64,000 nucleotides of DNA from Corynebacterium aurimucosum. Its GTDB lineage: Bacteria; Actinomycetota; Actinomycetes; Mycobacteriales; Mycobacteriaceae. The first letter of the stretch is position 1, and every line of letters begins with the position of its first letter. The position numbers and the translations under genes are program-made. The notes beneath the pieces were generated by a model. The model did not search any database and was not told the DNA's origin. It was given only the letters and a program-made list of their open reading frames with translations. Where the stretch lies: assembly GCF_030408555.1 (NCBI RefSeq), contig NZ_CP047048.1, positions 682,001 to 746,000 on the forward strand, given 5' to 3'. Below, piece after piece: positions 18,847-27,521 of the stretch.

Positions 18847-20172
18847 TTAGTTTGCACGGATGGCTTCGGCCAGGACCTGGAGGCCGTCGCGCAGGGTGGA
18901 CTCATTGATGACCAGCGGGGGCAGGAGGCGGATGACGTTGCCGTCGAGGCCGCAGGTGAGGATGAGCACGCCCTGCTCGCGGCAGGTCTTGGCTACCTTG
19001 GCGGTGAGGTCAGCGTTCGGCTGGTTGTTGTCGTCTACCAGCTCGATGGCGATCATGGCGCCGCGGCCGCGGACCTCGGCGACGGTGGTGAGCTCGAGCA
19101 GCGGCTCCAGCTCCTCGCGGGTGATGGCCTCGATCTCGCGGGCGCGGGAAGCCAGATCCAGCTCCTCCATCTCCTCGAAAGCTGCCAGGGAAGCAGCACA
19201 GGCCACCGGGTTACCGGCGTAGGTGCCACCCAGGGAGCCCGGGTCCGGGGCATCCATGATCTCGGCGCGGCCGGTCACAGCGGACAGCGGCATGCCGCCG
19301 CCCACGCCCTTGGCGGTGGTGATGAGGTCCGGGATGATGCCCTCATCGTCGCAGGCGAACCAGGATCCAGTGCGGCAGATACCGGCCTGAATTTCATCGG
19401 CGATGAAGACAACGCCGTTGTCGGTGCACCATTCCTGCAGTGCCGGGAGGAAGCCCTTGGCAGGCTCGACGAAGCCACCCTCGCCCTGCACCGGCTCGAT
19501 GATGACGGCAGCCAGTTCTTCGGTGCCGACGTACTGCTCGATGTAGCGCAGGGTGCGCGCTGCAGCCTGCTTGCCGTCGAGGCCGTCGCGCAGCGGGTAG
19601 GACATCGGCGCGCGGTAGATATCAGCAGCCAGGGTGCCAAAGCCCTGCTTGTAGGGCTTGTTCTTGGCGGTCATGGTCATGGTGAGGTTGGTGCGGCCGT
19701 GGAAGGCGCCGTCGAAGACCACAACGCGGTTCTTGCCGGTGTAGCGGCGAGCGATCTTGATGGCGTTCTCCACTGCCTCAGCACCGGTGGAGAAGAGACA
19801 GGTCTTCTTCTCGTGGGTGCCCGGGGTCAGCTCGTTGAGCTTCTTGGCCACCTGGATAAAGCCCTCGTAGGGAGCGTTGAGGAAGCAGGTGTGGGTCAGG
19901 TGGCTGGCGGCTTCGGCGACGGCCTTGGCAACGCGCTGGTTGGAGGCGCCAACGGAGGTCACGGCGATGCCGGATGCGAAGTCGACGATGGTGTTGCCGT
20001 CGACGTCGACAAGCACGCCACCGTCACCGTCGGTGATGTAGGAGGGGTAGCCCGGGATGACGCCAGCAGCGACGTCGGCTTCACGGGCAGCATTCAGCTC
20101 CTGGCTGCGGGGGCCAGGAATTGCGGTGGAGACATTCCGCTCCTGGGGGAGGCGGTGCTTGAGATCCTGCAT
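18847..20172 (-). CDS. gabT: 4-aminobutyrate (omega-amino acid) aminotransferase, first copy
   Basis: A 441-residue class III aminotransferase. FSTGAEAVENAIKIAR, GAFHGRTNLTM, Asp259 in FIADEIQAGICRTG and the PLP lysine Lys288 in TTAKGVGGG match GABA aminotransferases. It should move the amino group of GABA or a similar omega-amino acid to 2-oxoglutarate, giving a semialdehyde. A second gene of similar sequence and nearly equal length lies at 23389, so specificities may have diverged. This copy leads an operon with a Baeyer-Villiger-like monooxygenase and an esterase, an unusual partnership, and is divergent from a PucR-family regulator gene. Confidence 0.9.
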   Translation of the reverse strand: MQDLKHRLPQERNVSTAIPGPRSQELNAAREADVAAGVIPGYPSYITDGDGGVLVDVDGNTIVDFASGIAVTSVGASNQRVAKAVAEAASHLTHTCFLNAPYEGFIQVAKKLNELTPGTHEKKTCLFSTGAEAVENAIKIARRYTGKNRVVVFDGAFHGRTNLTMTMTAKNKPYKQGFGTLAADIYRAPMSYPLRDGLDGKQAAARTLRYIEQYVGTEELAAVIIEPVQGEGGFVEPAKGFLPALQEWCTDNGVVFIADEIQAGICRTGSWFACDDEGIIPDLITTAKGVGGGMPLSAVTGRAEIMDAPDPGSLGGTYAGNPVACAASLAAFEEMEELDLASRAREIEAITREELEPLLELTTVAEVRGRGAMIAIELVDDNNQPNADLTAKVAKTCREQGVLILTCGLDGNVIRLLPPLVINESTLRDGLQVLAEAIRAN

Positions 20173-20203
20173 GCTGTCTGCTCCTTAATACTCGGAATTT
20201 TTT

Positions 20204-20246
20204 ATGACGTGGGTCATTCTTATGGCTAAACTTCAGAAGGGCCATA
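20204..20246. promoter_or_regulatory. Paired inverted repeats in the gabT/PucR divergent promoter
   Basis: ATGAC(gtgg)GTCAT at 20204-20217 is followed by TATGGC at 20221-20226 with its inverse GCCATA at 20241-20246. Both lie in the 102-bp region between gabT and the divergent PucR-family gene and are candidate operators. Confidence 0.4.
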
Positions 20247-20274
20247 GACAATCTGGTGAAAGAATGGTGAGAAT

Positions 20275-21810
20275 TTGTCCACATTGGATACGGGGGTAGC
20301 GGTCGGGCTGGAAGAGGGGAGCGTTTCCCTGAGATGGTTGGCTAATCAGCCTGATTTGGGGATAGAAATTCTGCACGATTGTGGGCGCCCTTTTTCCGTA
20401 ATACACCCGTGTGAGCTGCGCGATCCCCGCGAGTTTGTGGGGTCTGGGGTGGTTATCCTGCTTACCGGCATGGCCTTTGAAGGGAAGCCGGAAGAGCTGG
20501 CGGAGTACATCCACAGGGTGGCCGAAGGCGGGGTAACGGGGGTGGGCTTCGGCGTTGGGATTGCCTTTGCCGAGGTTCCGCCCTCCATGGTGGAGGCCGC
20601 CCGGGAATGCGATATTTCGCTCTTCACGGTGGCGCGGCGTGTTCCCTTCGTTTCGGTGCTCGCGCGTCTCCACGACGAGCTTCAGCGTCAGCGTGAGGAA
20701 GGCCTGGAACTCTTCATTGCACAGCAGGGTGCGCTCAACGACGCCGCCATCGCTGGCCTCGACGCCCTTGTGGATAAGACCGGACGCCTGTTGGGGGCGC
20801 ACTGCTGCCTCGTGGATAAGGACGGACGGGTCTTCGCGCAGTCGAGTCACCCCGGCCTGCCCCCAGTGGAGTGGGGCCCGGTAATTACCGATACCCGCGC
20901 GCAGAACTTCTACGCCGCACGCCGCGTCGGCGGGTGGAACGTCTTGGCCCAGCGCTTGGCCGACCACGGTGCGCGCTCCTTCGGGCTGCTGGCGGTGGCG
21001 CGTGAGAGTTTCGGTGTGAACGAGCGCGCACTGCTCAAACAGGCTGCAGGTCTCGCGGAACTCACCGTGAAGCGCCCGCAGGAGCTGCGGCGCACCCAAA
21101 ACGAACTCAACTCCATGGCCATGGCCATTCAGTTGGGCATGGACCAGCCGGAAGATCCCATGCGCCGCATCTTCCACATGGTGGGTGATGCGCAGGGTCG
21201 GGTACGTCCGGTCTTAGTGAAGTCAGAAGGCGAGCGCGCCCACCAGCGCTTCCTCCACGCCTTGGACGCTCGCCTGCAGGAGCACGGGCGCTTGCTTTTC
21301 GAGTACGCGCTGGATAACTCCTCCAGCCTCCTGCTCTTTAGGGGGAGTCGTTCGATGAAGAACTTGCAAGACTTGTTGCGTGATATTCGGGGAAGCAAGC
21401 GCATCGTCGTGGGGCAACCCATGCCATGGGGCGAGCTGGGAGTAGGAGTTGTCCGTGAATTGGAATCCTTCGCCTTTGGGCTGCAGCCAGGAATGTTGGC
21501 GGGACCAGAATCGCGGACGCTGAGCTGGACCAGGGATCCCAGGGTCAAGGGTGCGGTGCACAATCGCGCCGAAGAAACCTGGGGCAAGGTGCGCGCGTAC
21601 GACGCGGAGCACGGCACCGAATTGGCGGAAACCTTGGAGGTTTATTTGCGCGCGGGTGGGCACGTGAGCCGCACCGCTGAGGAGCTGCAATCGCATCGGC
21701 ATACCGTTCGCAAGCGCATCGCGGACTTGGAGGATCTTCTCGAAGTCGACCTCAAGGATCCTCTCGTGGCGGCGGAGCTGCTCATCCTCGGGGTCAGCGT
21801 TCCGAACTGA
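20275..21810 (+). CDS. PucR-family transcriptional regulator with PucR N-terminal domain
   Basis: A 511-residue regulator. Residues of about 15-130 match the PucR ligand domain (SLRWLANQPDLGIEIL, GVGFGVGIAFAEVP), a CdaR-like middle region follows, and the C-terminus has the helix-turn-helix HVSRTAEELQSHRHTVRKRI. The start is a TTG after GGTGAG; a second TTG three codons later is an alternative. It is divergent from the gabT-monooxygenase-esterase operon and is its likely regulator. A related regulator gene, convergent with it, ends 15 bp downstream. Confidence 0.85.
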   Translation: MSTLDTGVAVGLEEGSVSLRWLANQPDLGIEILHDCGRPFSVIHPCELRDPREFVGSGVVILLTGMAFEGKPEELAEYIHRVAEGGVTGVGFGVGIAFAEVPPSMVEAARECDISLFTVARRVPFVSVLARLHDELQRQREEGLELFIAQQGALNDAAIAGLDALVDKTGRLLGAHCCLVDKDGRVFAQSSHPGLPPVEWGPVITDTRAQNFYAARRVGGWNVLAQRLADHGARSFGLLAVARESFGVNERALLKQAAGLAELTVKRPQELRRTQNELNSMAMAIQLGMDQPEDPMRRIFHMVGDAQGRVRPVLVKSEGERAHQRFLHALDARLQEHGRLLFEYALDNSSSLLLFRGSRSMKNLQDLLRDIRGSKRIVVGQPMPWGELGVGVVRELESFAFGLQPGMLAGPESRTLSWTRDPRVKGAVHNRAEETWGKVRAYDAEHGTELAETLEVYLRAGGHVSRTAEELQSHRHTVRKRIADLEDLLEVDLKDPLVAAELLILGVSVPN

Positions 21811-21825
21811 GTCCTCAATGGTCGG

Positions 21826-23271
21826 TTAAGAATCAATACTGAGTAAGAGGAGTTCTGCGCGGGTGACGGGGTTAGCCAAGTCCACGCCACAAAGTTGCTC
21901 CACTTTATCCAACCGAGCGCGCACGGTGTGCCGGTGAACCCCAAGCTCCGCGGCGGCAGTGGCTAGGTTGGCGTTGCCCACGAGGAAGGCGCGCAAAGTG
22001 GCGAGCAACTCCGTATTGTGCTGAACATCGTGTTCGGCTAGGCGGCTGACCGTCGCCGCGCGCCGGGCAGTGAGGGCCTCGGGTACTCCGGGCTCTGACA
22101 GCCAGGTAGGGGCAGCCGAATCGAAGGTGGTCACAGCGCCGAGCGGCAGGCTGCGCGCGTGGCTCTGGAGAGAGGACAAGAGCGCCGGTGTCAACGCCTG
22201 CCATTGGATGCGCTGCAGGATGGATGTGCGGAGGTAGCGAGTGTGTTTCCCGCTTAAACCTGGGTGTGCGGTGCCCGGGGGAAGCGCGATAAGCGCCGAA
22301 TCGTGTTCCGGGCGGATGAGGTTGAGAGGCTCGGCTTTTCCGATCTCGCTCAAAGCCCGCGCGAGGCGGGAGGGGGAAGCTGCTGTGAGAAACAGGACAT
22401 CGATGAGATCATGGCTATCGACCATATGAAAAGCCGCCTGCAGGGCGGGGGAGTCAACGCCGGCCAGTTGGGTATCAAGCGTCAACGCTCCGAGGATCGT
22501 GTGCGCAGTGGTGTCGGGATGATCTAAGAGCAGGCTGGCCAGGCCGGTGAGGTGTCGGATGAGCGCGCGGGAGTAGGAATCGAATTTCTCTGCACGCGTT
22601 ACCGCGATGGCCCAGCGTCGTCCCGCTGATCCGAAGATGCTGGTGATGGTGGCGCCTGTGCTTGTCGACGTCCCCGTTCCCCGCCCCGTCTGCTCCGCGG
22701 CTTCCACCGCGGCGTCGGCCGCACTGATCCGGCCGCGATCGCTGCGGCTGACCACCGCTCCGGAGAAACTGGCTACTGCTACCGCGGCGCCGAGTTCCTT
22801 GCCTGCCTGTGCGATGAGTGCGTCGATGCTCGTGGCTGCCGCCTGGTTGAGGCGTTCCTGCTGGCGGTGGAGTGCAAAGTGCGCGTTGTTGTCCAAGCGG
22901 GCCTGTTCCTGAGCCACGGCTGTGGTGATGGATACGAAGCGGGTGGCGCGTGGGACCTCAAAAAGGGTGAGATTGTGCTGGGAGCAGGCGCGGATAAGTT
23001 CTGTGGGGACCTCACTGAAGGCCAGCCCGGTACCGAAGCCGATGCCCTGCACGCCGGCCGTGGCCAGAGCCGCGCCATAGCGCTCAAACCCCTCCGGTTC
23101 TTCCTGAAAAGCAAGCCCCAGGGTGAGCATGAGCGCGCCGGGGGAGGTGAACTCGCTGGGGTCCGCGAGCTCGGAGGCGTGGATAGTGTTGAACGTAGCG
23201 CTACCGGTGACGATGTTTCGCAGGTTCAAAGAGCGCTGGTTGAGAAGCCAGCGAAAGGTTATCTCACGCAT
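21826..23271 (-). CDS. PucR-family transcriptional regulator, second of the convergent pair
   Basis: A 481-residue protein with the same layout as its convergent neighbour: PucR domain at about 5-120 (TFRWLLNQRSLNLRNI, GIGFGTGLAFSEVP), CdaR-like centre and C-terminal helix-turn-helix NLATAAAELGVHRHTVRARL. It is divergent from the second gabT gene and its amino acid permease, so control of those is likely. No ribosome site precedes the ATG; a TACTCT -10 hexamer seven bases upstream suggests a leaderless mRNA. A 7-bp inverted repeat overlaps this promoter, consistent with autoregulation. Confidence 0.85.
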   Translation of the reverse strand: MREITFRWLLNQRSLNLRNIVTGSATFNTIHASELADPSEFTSPGALMLTLGLAFQEEPEGFERYGAALATAGVQGIGFGTGLAFSEVPTELIRACSQHNLTLFEVPRATRFVSITTAVAQEQARLDNNAHFALHRQQERLNQAAATSIDALIAQAGKELGAAVAVASFSGAVVSRSDRGRISAADAAVEAAEQTGRGTGTSTSTGATITSIFGSAGRRWAIAVTRAEKFDSYSRALIRHLTGLASLLLDHPDTTAHTILGALTLDTQLAGVDSPALQAAFHMVDSHDLIDVLFLTAASPSRLARALSEIGKAEPLNLIRPEHDSALIALPPGTAHPGLSGKHTRYLRTSILQRIQWQALTPALLSSLQSHARSLPLGAVTTFDSAAPTWLSEPGVPEALTARRAATVSRLAEHDVQHNTELLATLRAFLVGNANLATAAAELGVHRHTVRARLDKVEQLCGVDLANPVTRAELLLLSIDS

Positions 23272-23273
23272 GG

Positions 23274-23320
23274 TGGACAGAGTACACAGCTATGCACAAA
23301 AAATTTATACACCCTGTCCA
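23274..23320. promoter_or_regulatory. Leaderless promoter and inverted repeat between PucR and gabT2
   Basis: On the minus strand TACTCT (23279-23284) is a -10 element seven bases before the regulator ATG. TGGACAG at 23274-23280 and its inverse CTGTCCA at 23314-23320 flank an AT-rich centre and could be the operator for both divergent genes. Confidence 0.45.
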
Positions 23321-23388
23321 TAGTGGCGTCAGGGTGGTAGGGGCCACACTAAGTGGCATCCTATTCATCCGAACACAAAAGGAAGACC

Positions 23389-24717
23389 ATGCAGGAACTT
23401 CAGTACCACATTGAGCAGTCCCGCCACCTGGGCCAGCAGGTCCCGGGCCCGAAGAGTGCCGCCTTGGATGAACGTCGCAAGAATGCCCTCCCCGCGGGCA
23501 TGGCGCCCTCGCTTCCGGGCTACGTGGTGGATGCGGATGGCGGCATTCTTGCCGACGCCGACGGCAACCGCTTCATCGATCTCGCTTCCGGCATCGCCGT
23601 GACCTCCGCTGGTGCCTCGAACCCGGCCGTCGTGGCCGCGGTGCAGGATGCTGTTGCACACTTCACCCACACCTCCTTCACCATTTCCCCGTACGAGTCC
23701 TACGTGGCCGTGGCAGAAAAGCTCAACGAGGTCACCCCGGGCGATCACCCGAAGAAGACCGCGCTGTTCAACTCCGGTGCGGAGGCCGTGGAGAATGCCG
23801 TGAAGATTGCCCGTAACTACACCGGCAAGCGCGGTGTCGTGGTCATGGACCGTGCCTTCCACGGACGCACCAACCTGACCATGGCGATGACCGCCAAGCA
23901 GTCTCCCTACAAGAACGGCTTCGGCCCCTTCGCACCGGAGATCTACCGCGCCCCGATGTCCTACCCACTGCGCGACGGCCTGAGCGGCGCCGAGGCAGCC
24001 CAGAGGACCATCACCATGATTGAGCAGGAAGTTGGTGCAGCCAACCTGGCCTGCGTTGTTGCTGAGCCGATTCAGGGCGAGGGCGGCTTCGTCGTCCCAG
24101 CCGAGGGCTACCTCGCAGCAATCCAGAAATGGTGCAACGAGAACGATGTGGTCTTCATCGTCGACGAGATCCAGGCAGGCATGATGCGCACCGGTACCTG
24201 GTTCGCCTCCGACCATGAGGGCATTGTTCCGGACATGGTGACCATTGCGAAGGGTATTGCCTCCGGCATGCCGCTGTCTGCGGTAACTGGCCGTGCAGAA
24301 ATTATGGATGCCACGCAGCCAGGTGGCCTGGGCGGCACCTACACCGGCAACCCGGTGGCCTGTGCTGCTGCGCTGGCAACCTTCAAGGAATTCGAAGAGA
24401 AGGACTTCGGTGCGCGTGCTCAGAACCTAGAGAAGGTTGCCCGTGAGGAGCTGGAGCCCATCCTGGGCGATGAGCGCGTGGCCGAATTCCGCGGCCGCGG
24501 CGCGATGCTCGCCCTCGAATTCGTCACCGCTGAGGGTGAGCCGGACTCCGAGCTGGTGCACAAGATTGCCGACGCCGCCAAGGCCGAGGGCGTCCTGCTG
24601 CTGACCTGCGGCCTCGACCACAACGTCATCCGCTTCCTGCCTTCCCTGGCTATTCCGGAAGATCTGTGGCGTGAAGCGCTGCAGGTCGTCGTGAAGCAGT
24701 TCAACGAATACAAGTAG
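23389..24717 (+). CDS. gabT: 4-aminobutyrate (omega-amino acid) aminotransferase, second copy
   Basis: A 442-residue class III aminotransferase, colinear with the first copy: FNSGAEAVENAVKIAR, RAFHGRTNLTM, Asp259 in FIVDEIQAGMMRTG and PLP lysine Lys288 in TIAKGIASG. The active-site segment differs from the first copy (ASG against GGG), in line with a different substrate range. The start at 23389 has AAAGGAAG upstream; a longer frame adds 12 residues without support. A strong terminator follows, then an amino acid permease gene 71 bp downstream. It is divergent from a PucR-family gene. Together with the aldehyde dehydrogenase at 28469-29845 it could complete GABA conversion to succinate. Confidence 0.92.
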   Translation: MQELQYHIEQSRHLGQQVPGPKSAALDERRKNALPAGMAPSLPGYVVDADGGILADADGNRFIDLASGIAVTSAGASNPAVVAAVQDAVAHFTHTSFTISPYESYVAVAEKLNEVTPGDHPKKTALFNSGAEAVENAVKIARNYTGKRGVVVMDRAFHGRTNLTMAMTAKQSPYKNGFGPFAPEIYRAPMSYPLRDGLSGAEAAQRTITMIEQEVGAANLACVVAEPIQGEGGFVVPAEGYLAAIQKWCNENDVVFIVDEIQAGMMRTGTWFASDHEGIVPDMVTIAKGIASGMPLSAVTGRAEIMDATQPGGLGGTYTGNPVACAAALATFKEFEEKDFGARAQNLEKVAREELEPILGDERVAEFRGRGAMLALEFVTAEGEPDSELVHKIADAAKAEGVLLLTCGLDHNVIRFLPSLAIPEDLWREALQVVVKQFNEYK

Positions 24718-24726
24718 TTCCTTGTT

Positions 24727-24763
24727 GCTCACCTGGATCTTTCCGGGTGAGCTCCTGTTTTAT
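24727..24763 (+). terminator. Rho-independent terminator after gabT2
   Basis: A 10-bp stem (24727-24736 with 24743-24752, one G-T pair) with a 6-base loop is followed by TCCTGTTTTATT. Confidence 0.8.
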
Positions 24764-24788
24764 TAGTCCTTAGTTATCGGAGAAGTCT

Positions 24789-26018
24789 TTGTCCAACAAC
24801 ATTTCCGTGCCGCAGAGGGATGAGTCCACGGCGGAATTCAAACCCGCGCTGTCCTTCGTGCAGGGCATCGCCCTTATTTTCGGCACCAACATCGGTGCTG
24901 GAGTCCTTTCCATTCCTTATGCCGCTCGCAACGGAGGATTCCTCGCACTCGTTATCGCCTTGCTCGTGGCCGGTACGCTCACGACCATTTCCATGCTGTA
25001 CGTGGCGGAGTCTGCCATGCGCACCAAGGCGCCGCTACAGGTTTCCGGATTGGCGGAACATTACCTGGGGCAATGGGGCCGGTGGTTGGTTTTCGTGGCC
25101 ATCATCGTCAACGGCATCGGCGCGCTCATTGCTTATGCCGCTGGTTCGGGCGACCTGATCAACAATATTTTCGGGTTGTCGCCGCTCCTCGGCACGCTGA
25201 TCTTCTTTGGGTTCGGTTCCTGGGTGATGTACCGCGGGCTGCACACCACGGGTAAGACTGAAGGAGCCATCACCGCAGGCATGGCCATCATCATCGCTGT
25301 CCTGTGCGGATGGACGATCCTAGGCCCGGGAATCAAGATTGAGAACCTTTTGGTTCTTCACCCCTTCTTCATCGTCCCGATTCTGAACCTGGCGGTGTTT
25401 TCTTTCTTGGCGCAGTACGTGGTTCCGGAGCTGGTGCAAGGCATGGACCCGGCTAAGCCGCAGCAGACCGCGCGGGCAATCGTTATGGGCATGGTCATCA
25501 CGGGCTTTACCCTGGCGTTGGTTCCTTTTGCTGCCCTGGGTCTGCTCGGCATGGAGGTCACCGAAGTAGTAACCATCGCGTGGGGCGAGGCCCTTGGCCC
25601 GGTGGCCTACTACATGGCCAATATCTTTGCCCTGGCGGCTATGTTGACCTCGTTCCTGGCGATTGGTTTTACCACCATGCGCAACGTTTTGGACATCTTC
25701 CACTGGGAAGGCGTGAAGGGACAGCGCATCGTGGCAGTAGCACTGACGGTTGTTCCGCCATTGGTGATTTCCATTGCTGGTCTCGGCGGCTTCGTTGCGG
25801 CGTTGTCCTATGCTGGTGGTTTCGCGGGCGCCATCATGTCCGTCATTCCGGTGATGCTGTTGCACGCTTCCCGAAAGAAGGGCGACCGCGACCCAGGCTG
25901 GAACGTGGGCGGACTCGCACACCCGGTAATCCAGGGCACCATCATCGTGGTCTACGTCTTGGCCTTCATCTACTCGATCATTTCCATCTTTGGGCTGGTG
26001 CCGGCAGGCTGGGCGTAG
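24789..26018 (+). CDS. Amino acid permease, hydroxy/aromatic amino acid permease type
   Basis: A 409-residue membrane protein with about 11 hydrophobic helices. FGTNIGAGVLSIPYAARNGGF in the first helix is typical of the HAAAP/AAAP branch of the APC superfamily (tyrosine, tryptophan, serine carriers). The start is a TTG nine bases after GGAGAA. It follows gabT2, separated by a terminator, so some read-through or its own promoter is needed. Import of GABA or a related amino acid for the aminotransferase is an inference from position. The ISL3 element begins 13 bp after its stop, so its native downstream context is displaced. Confidence 0.8.
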   Translation: MSNNISVPQRDESTAEFKPALSFVQGIALIFGTNIGAGVLSIPYAARNGGFLALVIALLVAGTLTTISMLYVAESAMRTKAPLQVSGLAEHYLGQWGRWLVFVAIIVNGIGALIAYAAGSGDLINNIFGLSPLLGTLIFFGFGSWVMYRGLHTTGKTEGAITAGMAIIIAVLCGWTILGPGIKIENLLVLHPFFIVPILNLAVFSFLAQYVVPELVQGMDPAKPQQTARAIVMGMVITGFTLALVPFAALGLLGMEVTEVVTIAWGEALGPVAYYMANIFALAAMLTSFLAIGFTTMRNVLDIFHWEGVKGQRIVAVALTVVPPLVISIAGLGGFVAALSYAGGFAGAIMSVIPVMLLHASRKKGDRDPGWNVGGLAHPVIQGTIIVVYVLAFIYSIISIFGLVPAGWA

Positions 26019-26023
26019 CACCG

Positions 26024-26031
26024 GCTTTTAG
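26024..26031. repeat. Left 8-bp target duplication of the ISL3 element
   Basis: GCTTTTAG abuts the left terminal repeat and is exactly repeated at 27497-27504. Confidence 0.9.
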
Positions 26032-26057
26032 GGCCCTTCCGGTTTTAGAGTGCGTTG
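26032..26057. repeat. Left terminal inverted repeat of the ISL3 element
   Basis: Begins GGCCCTTCCGG and matches the inverse of 27471-27496 at 21 of 26 positions. Confidence 0.9.
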
Positions 26058-27358
26058 ATTTTGTCCTGTAGTTGTCCGGAGTGGATGAGGCATCGCAAGA
26101 TGTAGTGGTTGAGGTTTTTGAATCCCAGGGCGATGCCGCGTAGGTGTTCGAGTCTGCCGTTGATTGCCTCAACGGGACCGTTGGATGCGCCGATATCAAA
26201 GTAGGCGAGCACATCTTTGCGTCGACGCCACAGGGTGCGTCCCAGTTGGGCGAGCTCTTCTAAGCCTTTTGGTAGTCCTTTACGCAGGGTGTGGATGATG
26301 CGTTCCATGAGCTTTCTGCCTTCCGATTTCTTCGGATGCGCGTACGCTGCGATCACGTCTTGGTAGAGCAGCCACGTTACTTCTAGGGCCACGTAGTCGT
26401 CATCGGTGGCCCACAGCATTTCTAAGCGTTGCTTTTGCCGCTCGGTGAGATAGTTCGTCCTGGTCAACAGGGTGCGCCGGTGCTTGTACAGCGGGTCATC
26501 TTTGCGTCCGCGGCGCCCGGTTGTCTCACGTTGGAGTCTTTGTCGGCAACTGGTGAGCTTGTCGGCTGCCAGATGCACCACATGGAAAGGGTCCATGACT
26601 TTATTCGCCTGTGGTAGTTGCTCTTCAACTGCGGTGGCATAACCGGTGAACCCATCCATGGTCACCACCTGTATCTGCTCCCGGAAGCTGGGGTCGCGCT
26701 CTTTAAGCCACCCGCTGAGCACGTGGGCGGATCTGCCCGGTCGCATGTCTAACAAACGAGCAGGCCCACGCCCGTCCACCAGCGGGGTGAGGTCAACAAG
26801 TATGGTCACCAGGTTTGATGCCTGACCTGGTTTTCTGGTGTGTTTCCATACATGTTCATCGACTCCGAGGACGCGAACCCCGTCTAGGTGGCAGGGGTCG
26901 CCGTAGACAAGCTGGCGACAGGCATCCAGTGCGACCTGGTTGACCAGGTCCCAGCCCACACCGAGTGCTTTGGCGGTAGCTGACACACTCATCCGGTCAA
27001 TAGCAAGGCGCTGCAAGATCCAGCGGGTGACCCGATAAGTGAGTTTGGCGCCGTCATCCGCGCAGGTTAAAGATTCTTGGAAGATCTTTCTCTTACATGA
27101 GACGGCTGTGCATAAGAATCTGGGGACTGTTACGTGCAGCCTAGTGGGGAATCCAACGACAGGAAGATCAACGAGTCGACGGGTGGTGTGGTCGCGCAGC
27201 TTTCCTGGCTGTCCGCAGTCCGGGCACACGCCGATAACGGCTACTGGCGTGGCCTCAATGATGGTCAACGCTCCGGTATCAGCGGCACCGGTGATGGCAA
27301 GTCCGATTTCCGCGGTACGGCAGATAGTGTCGGCGACGAGGTTTCCAGTAGGCTTCAC
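26045..27358 (-). CDS. ISL3-family transposase
   Basis: A 437-residue DDE transposase. The N-terminal part has a zinc-binding CPDCGQPG and further cysteines (C..VSCKR), the centre has LGVDEHVWKH and VVTMDGFTGYATAVEEQLPQ, where the aspartates of the catalytic triad should lie, and the C-terminal SNGPVEAINGRLEHLRGIALG contains the final glutamate. The length is that of intact ISL3 transposases and no frameshift or stop is present. Its end lies 13 bp inside the left terminus of the element. Confidence 0.93.
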   Translation of the reverse strand: MKPTGNLVADTICRTAEIGLAITGAADTGALTIIEATPVAVIGVCPDCGQPGKLRDHTTRRLVDLPVVGFPTRLHVTVPRFLCTAVSCKRKIFQESLTCADDGAKLTYRVTRWILQRLAIDRMSVSATAKALGVGWDLVNQVALDACRQLVYGDPCHLDGVRVLGVDEHVWKHTRKPGQASNLVTILVDLTPLVDGRGPARLLDMRPGRSAHVLSGWLKERDPSFREQIQVVTMDGFTGYATAVEEQLPQANKVMDPFHVVHLAADKLTSCRQRLQRETTGRRGRKDDPLYKHRRTLLTRTNYLTERQKQRLEMLWATDDDYVALEVTWLLYQDVIAAYAHPKKSEGRKLMERIIHTLRKGLPKGLEELAQLGRTLWRRRKDVLAYFDIGASNGPVEAINGRLEHLRGIALGFKNLNHYILRCLIHSGQLQDKINAL

Positions 27359-27470
27359 AGTACGGGTCCCTGGTGGGTTTAGATGGTTGTGTAGGAACTT
27401 TCATCTTCACACCAGGGACCCCTACATGTTGTGGTGACCCGCTGAACCCGTCGTTTTCTACCTCACCCCG

Positions 27471-27496
27471 CTACGCACCCCGAAACCGGAAGAGCC
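27471..27496. repeat. Right terminal inverted repeat of the ISL3 element
   Basis: Ends ...CCGGAAGAGCC, the inverse of the left terminus with five mismatches in 26. Confidence 0.9.
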
Positions 27497-27504
27497 GCTT
27501 TTAG
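27497..27504. repeat. Right 8-bp target duplication of the ISL3 element
   Basis: GCTTTTAG, identical to 26024-26031. Confidence 0.9.
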
Positions 27505-27521
27505 ACGCGACACCCGCCTAC

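Larger units (their letters stand above)
26032..27496 (-). mobile_element. Complete ISL3-family insertion sequence, 1465 bp
   Basis: Terminal inverted repeats of 26 bp (26032-26057 and 27471-27496, 21 of 26 matching) bound one intact transposase gene, and exact 8-bp duplications flank the element, as known for ISL3 transposition. The end sequence GGCCCTTCCGGTTTTAGAGT resembles IS31831-type corynebacterial elements. Intact ends and exact target duplication point to a recent insertion that may still be active. About 110 bp between the transposase start and the right repeat hold its promoter. Confidence 0.93.

Noticed and set aside
17239..20229. A 996-codon open frame on the plus strand, antisense to gabT1, the monooxygenase and the hydrolase
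   Set aside because: It is a GC-rich shadow of three well-supported minus-strand genes; its translation is a Val/Gly/Asp-rich string without domains.
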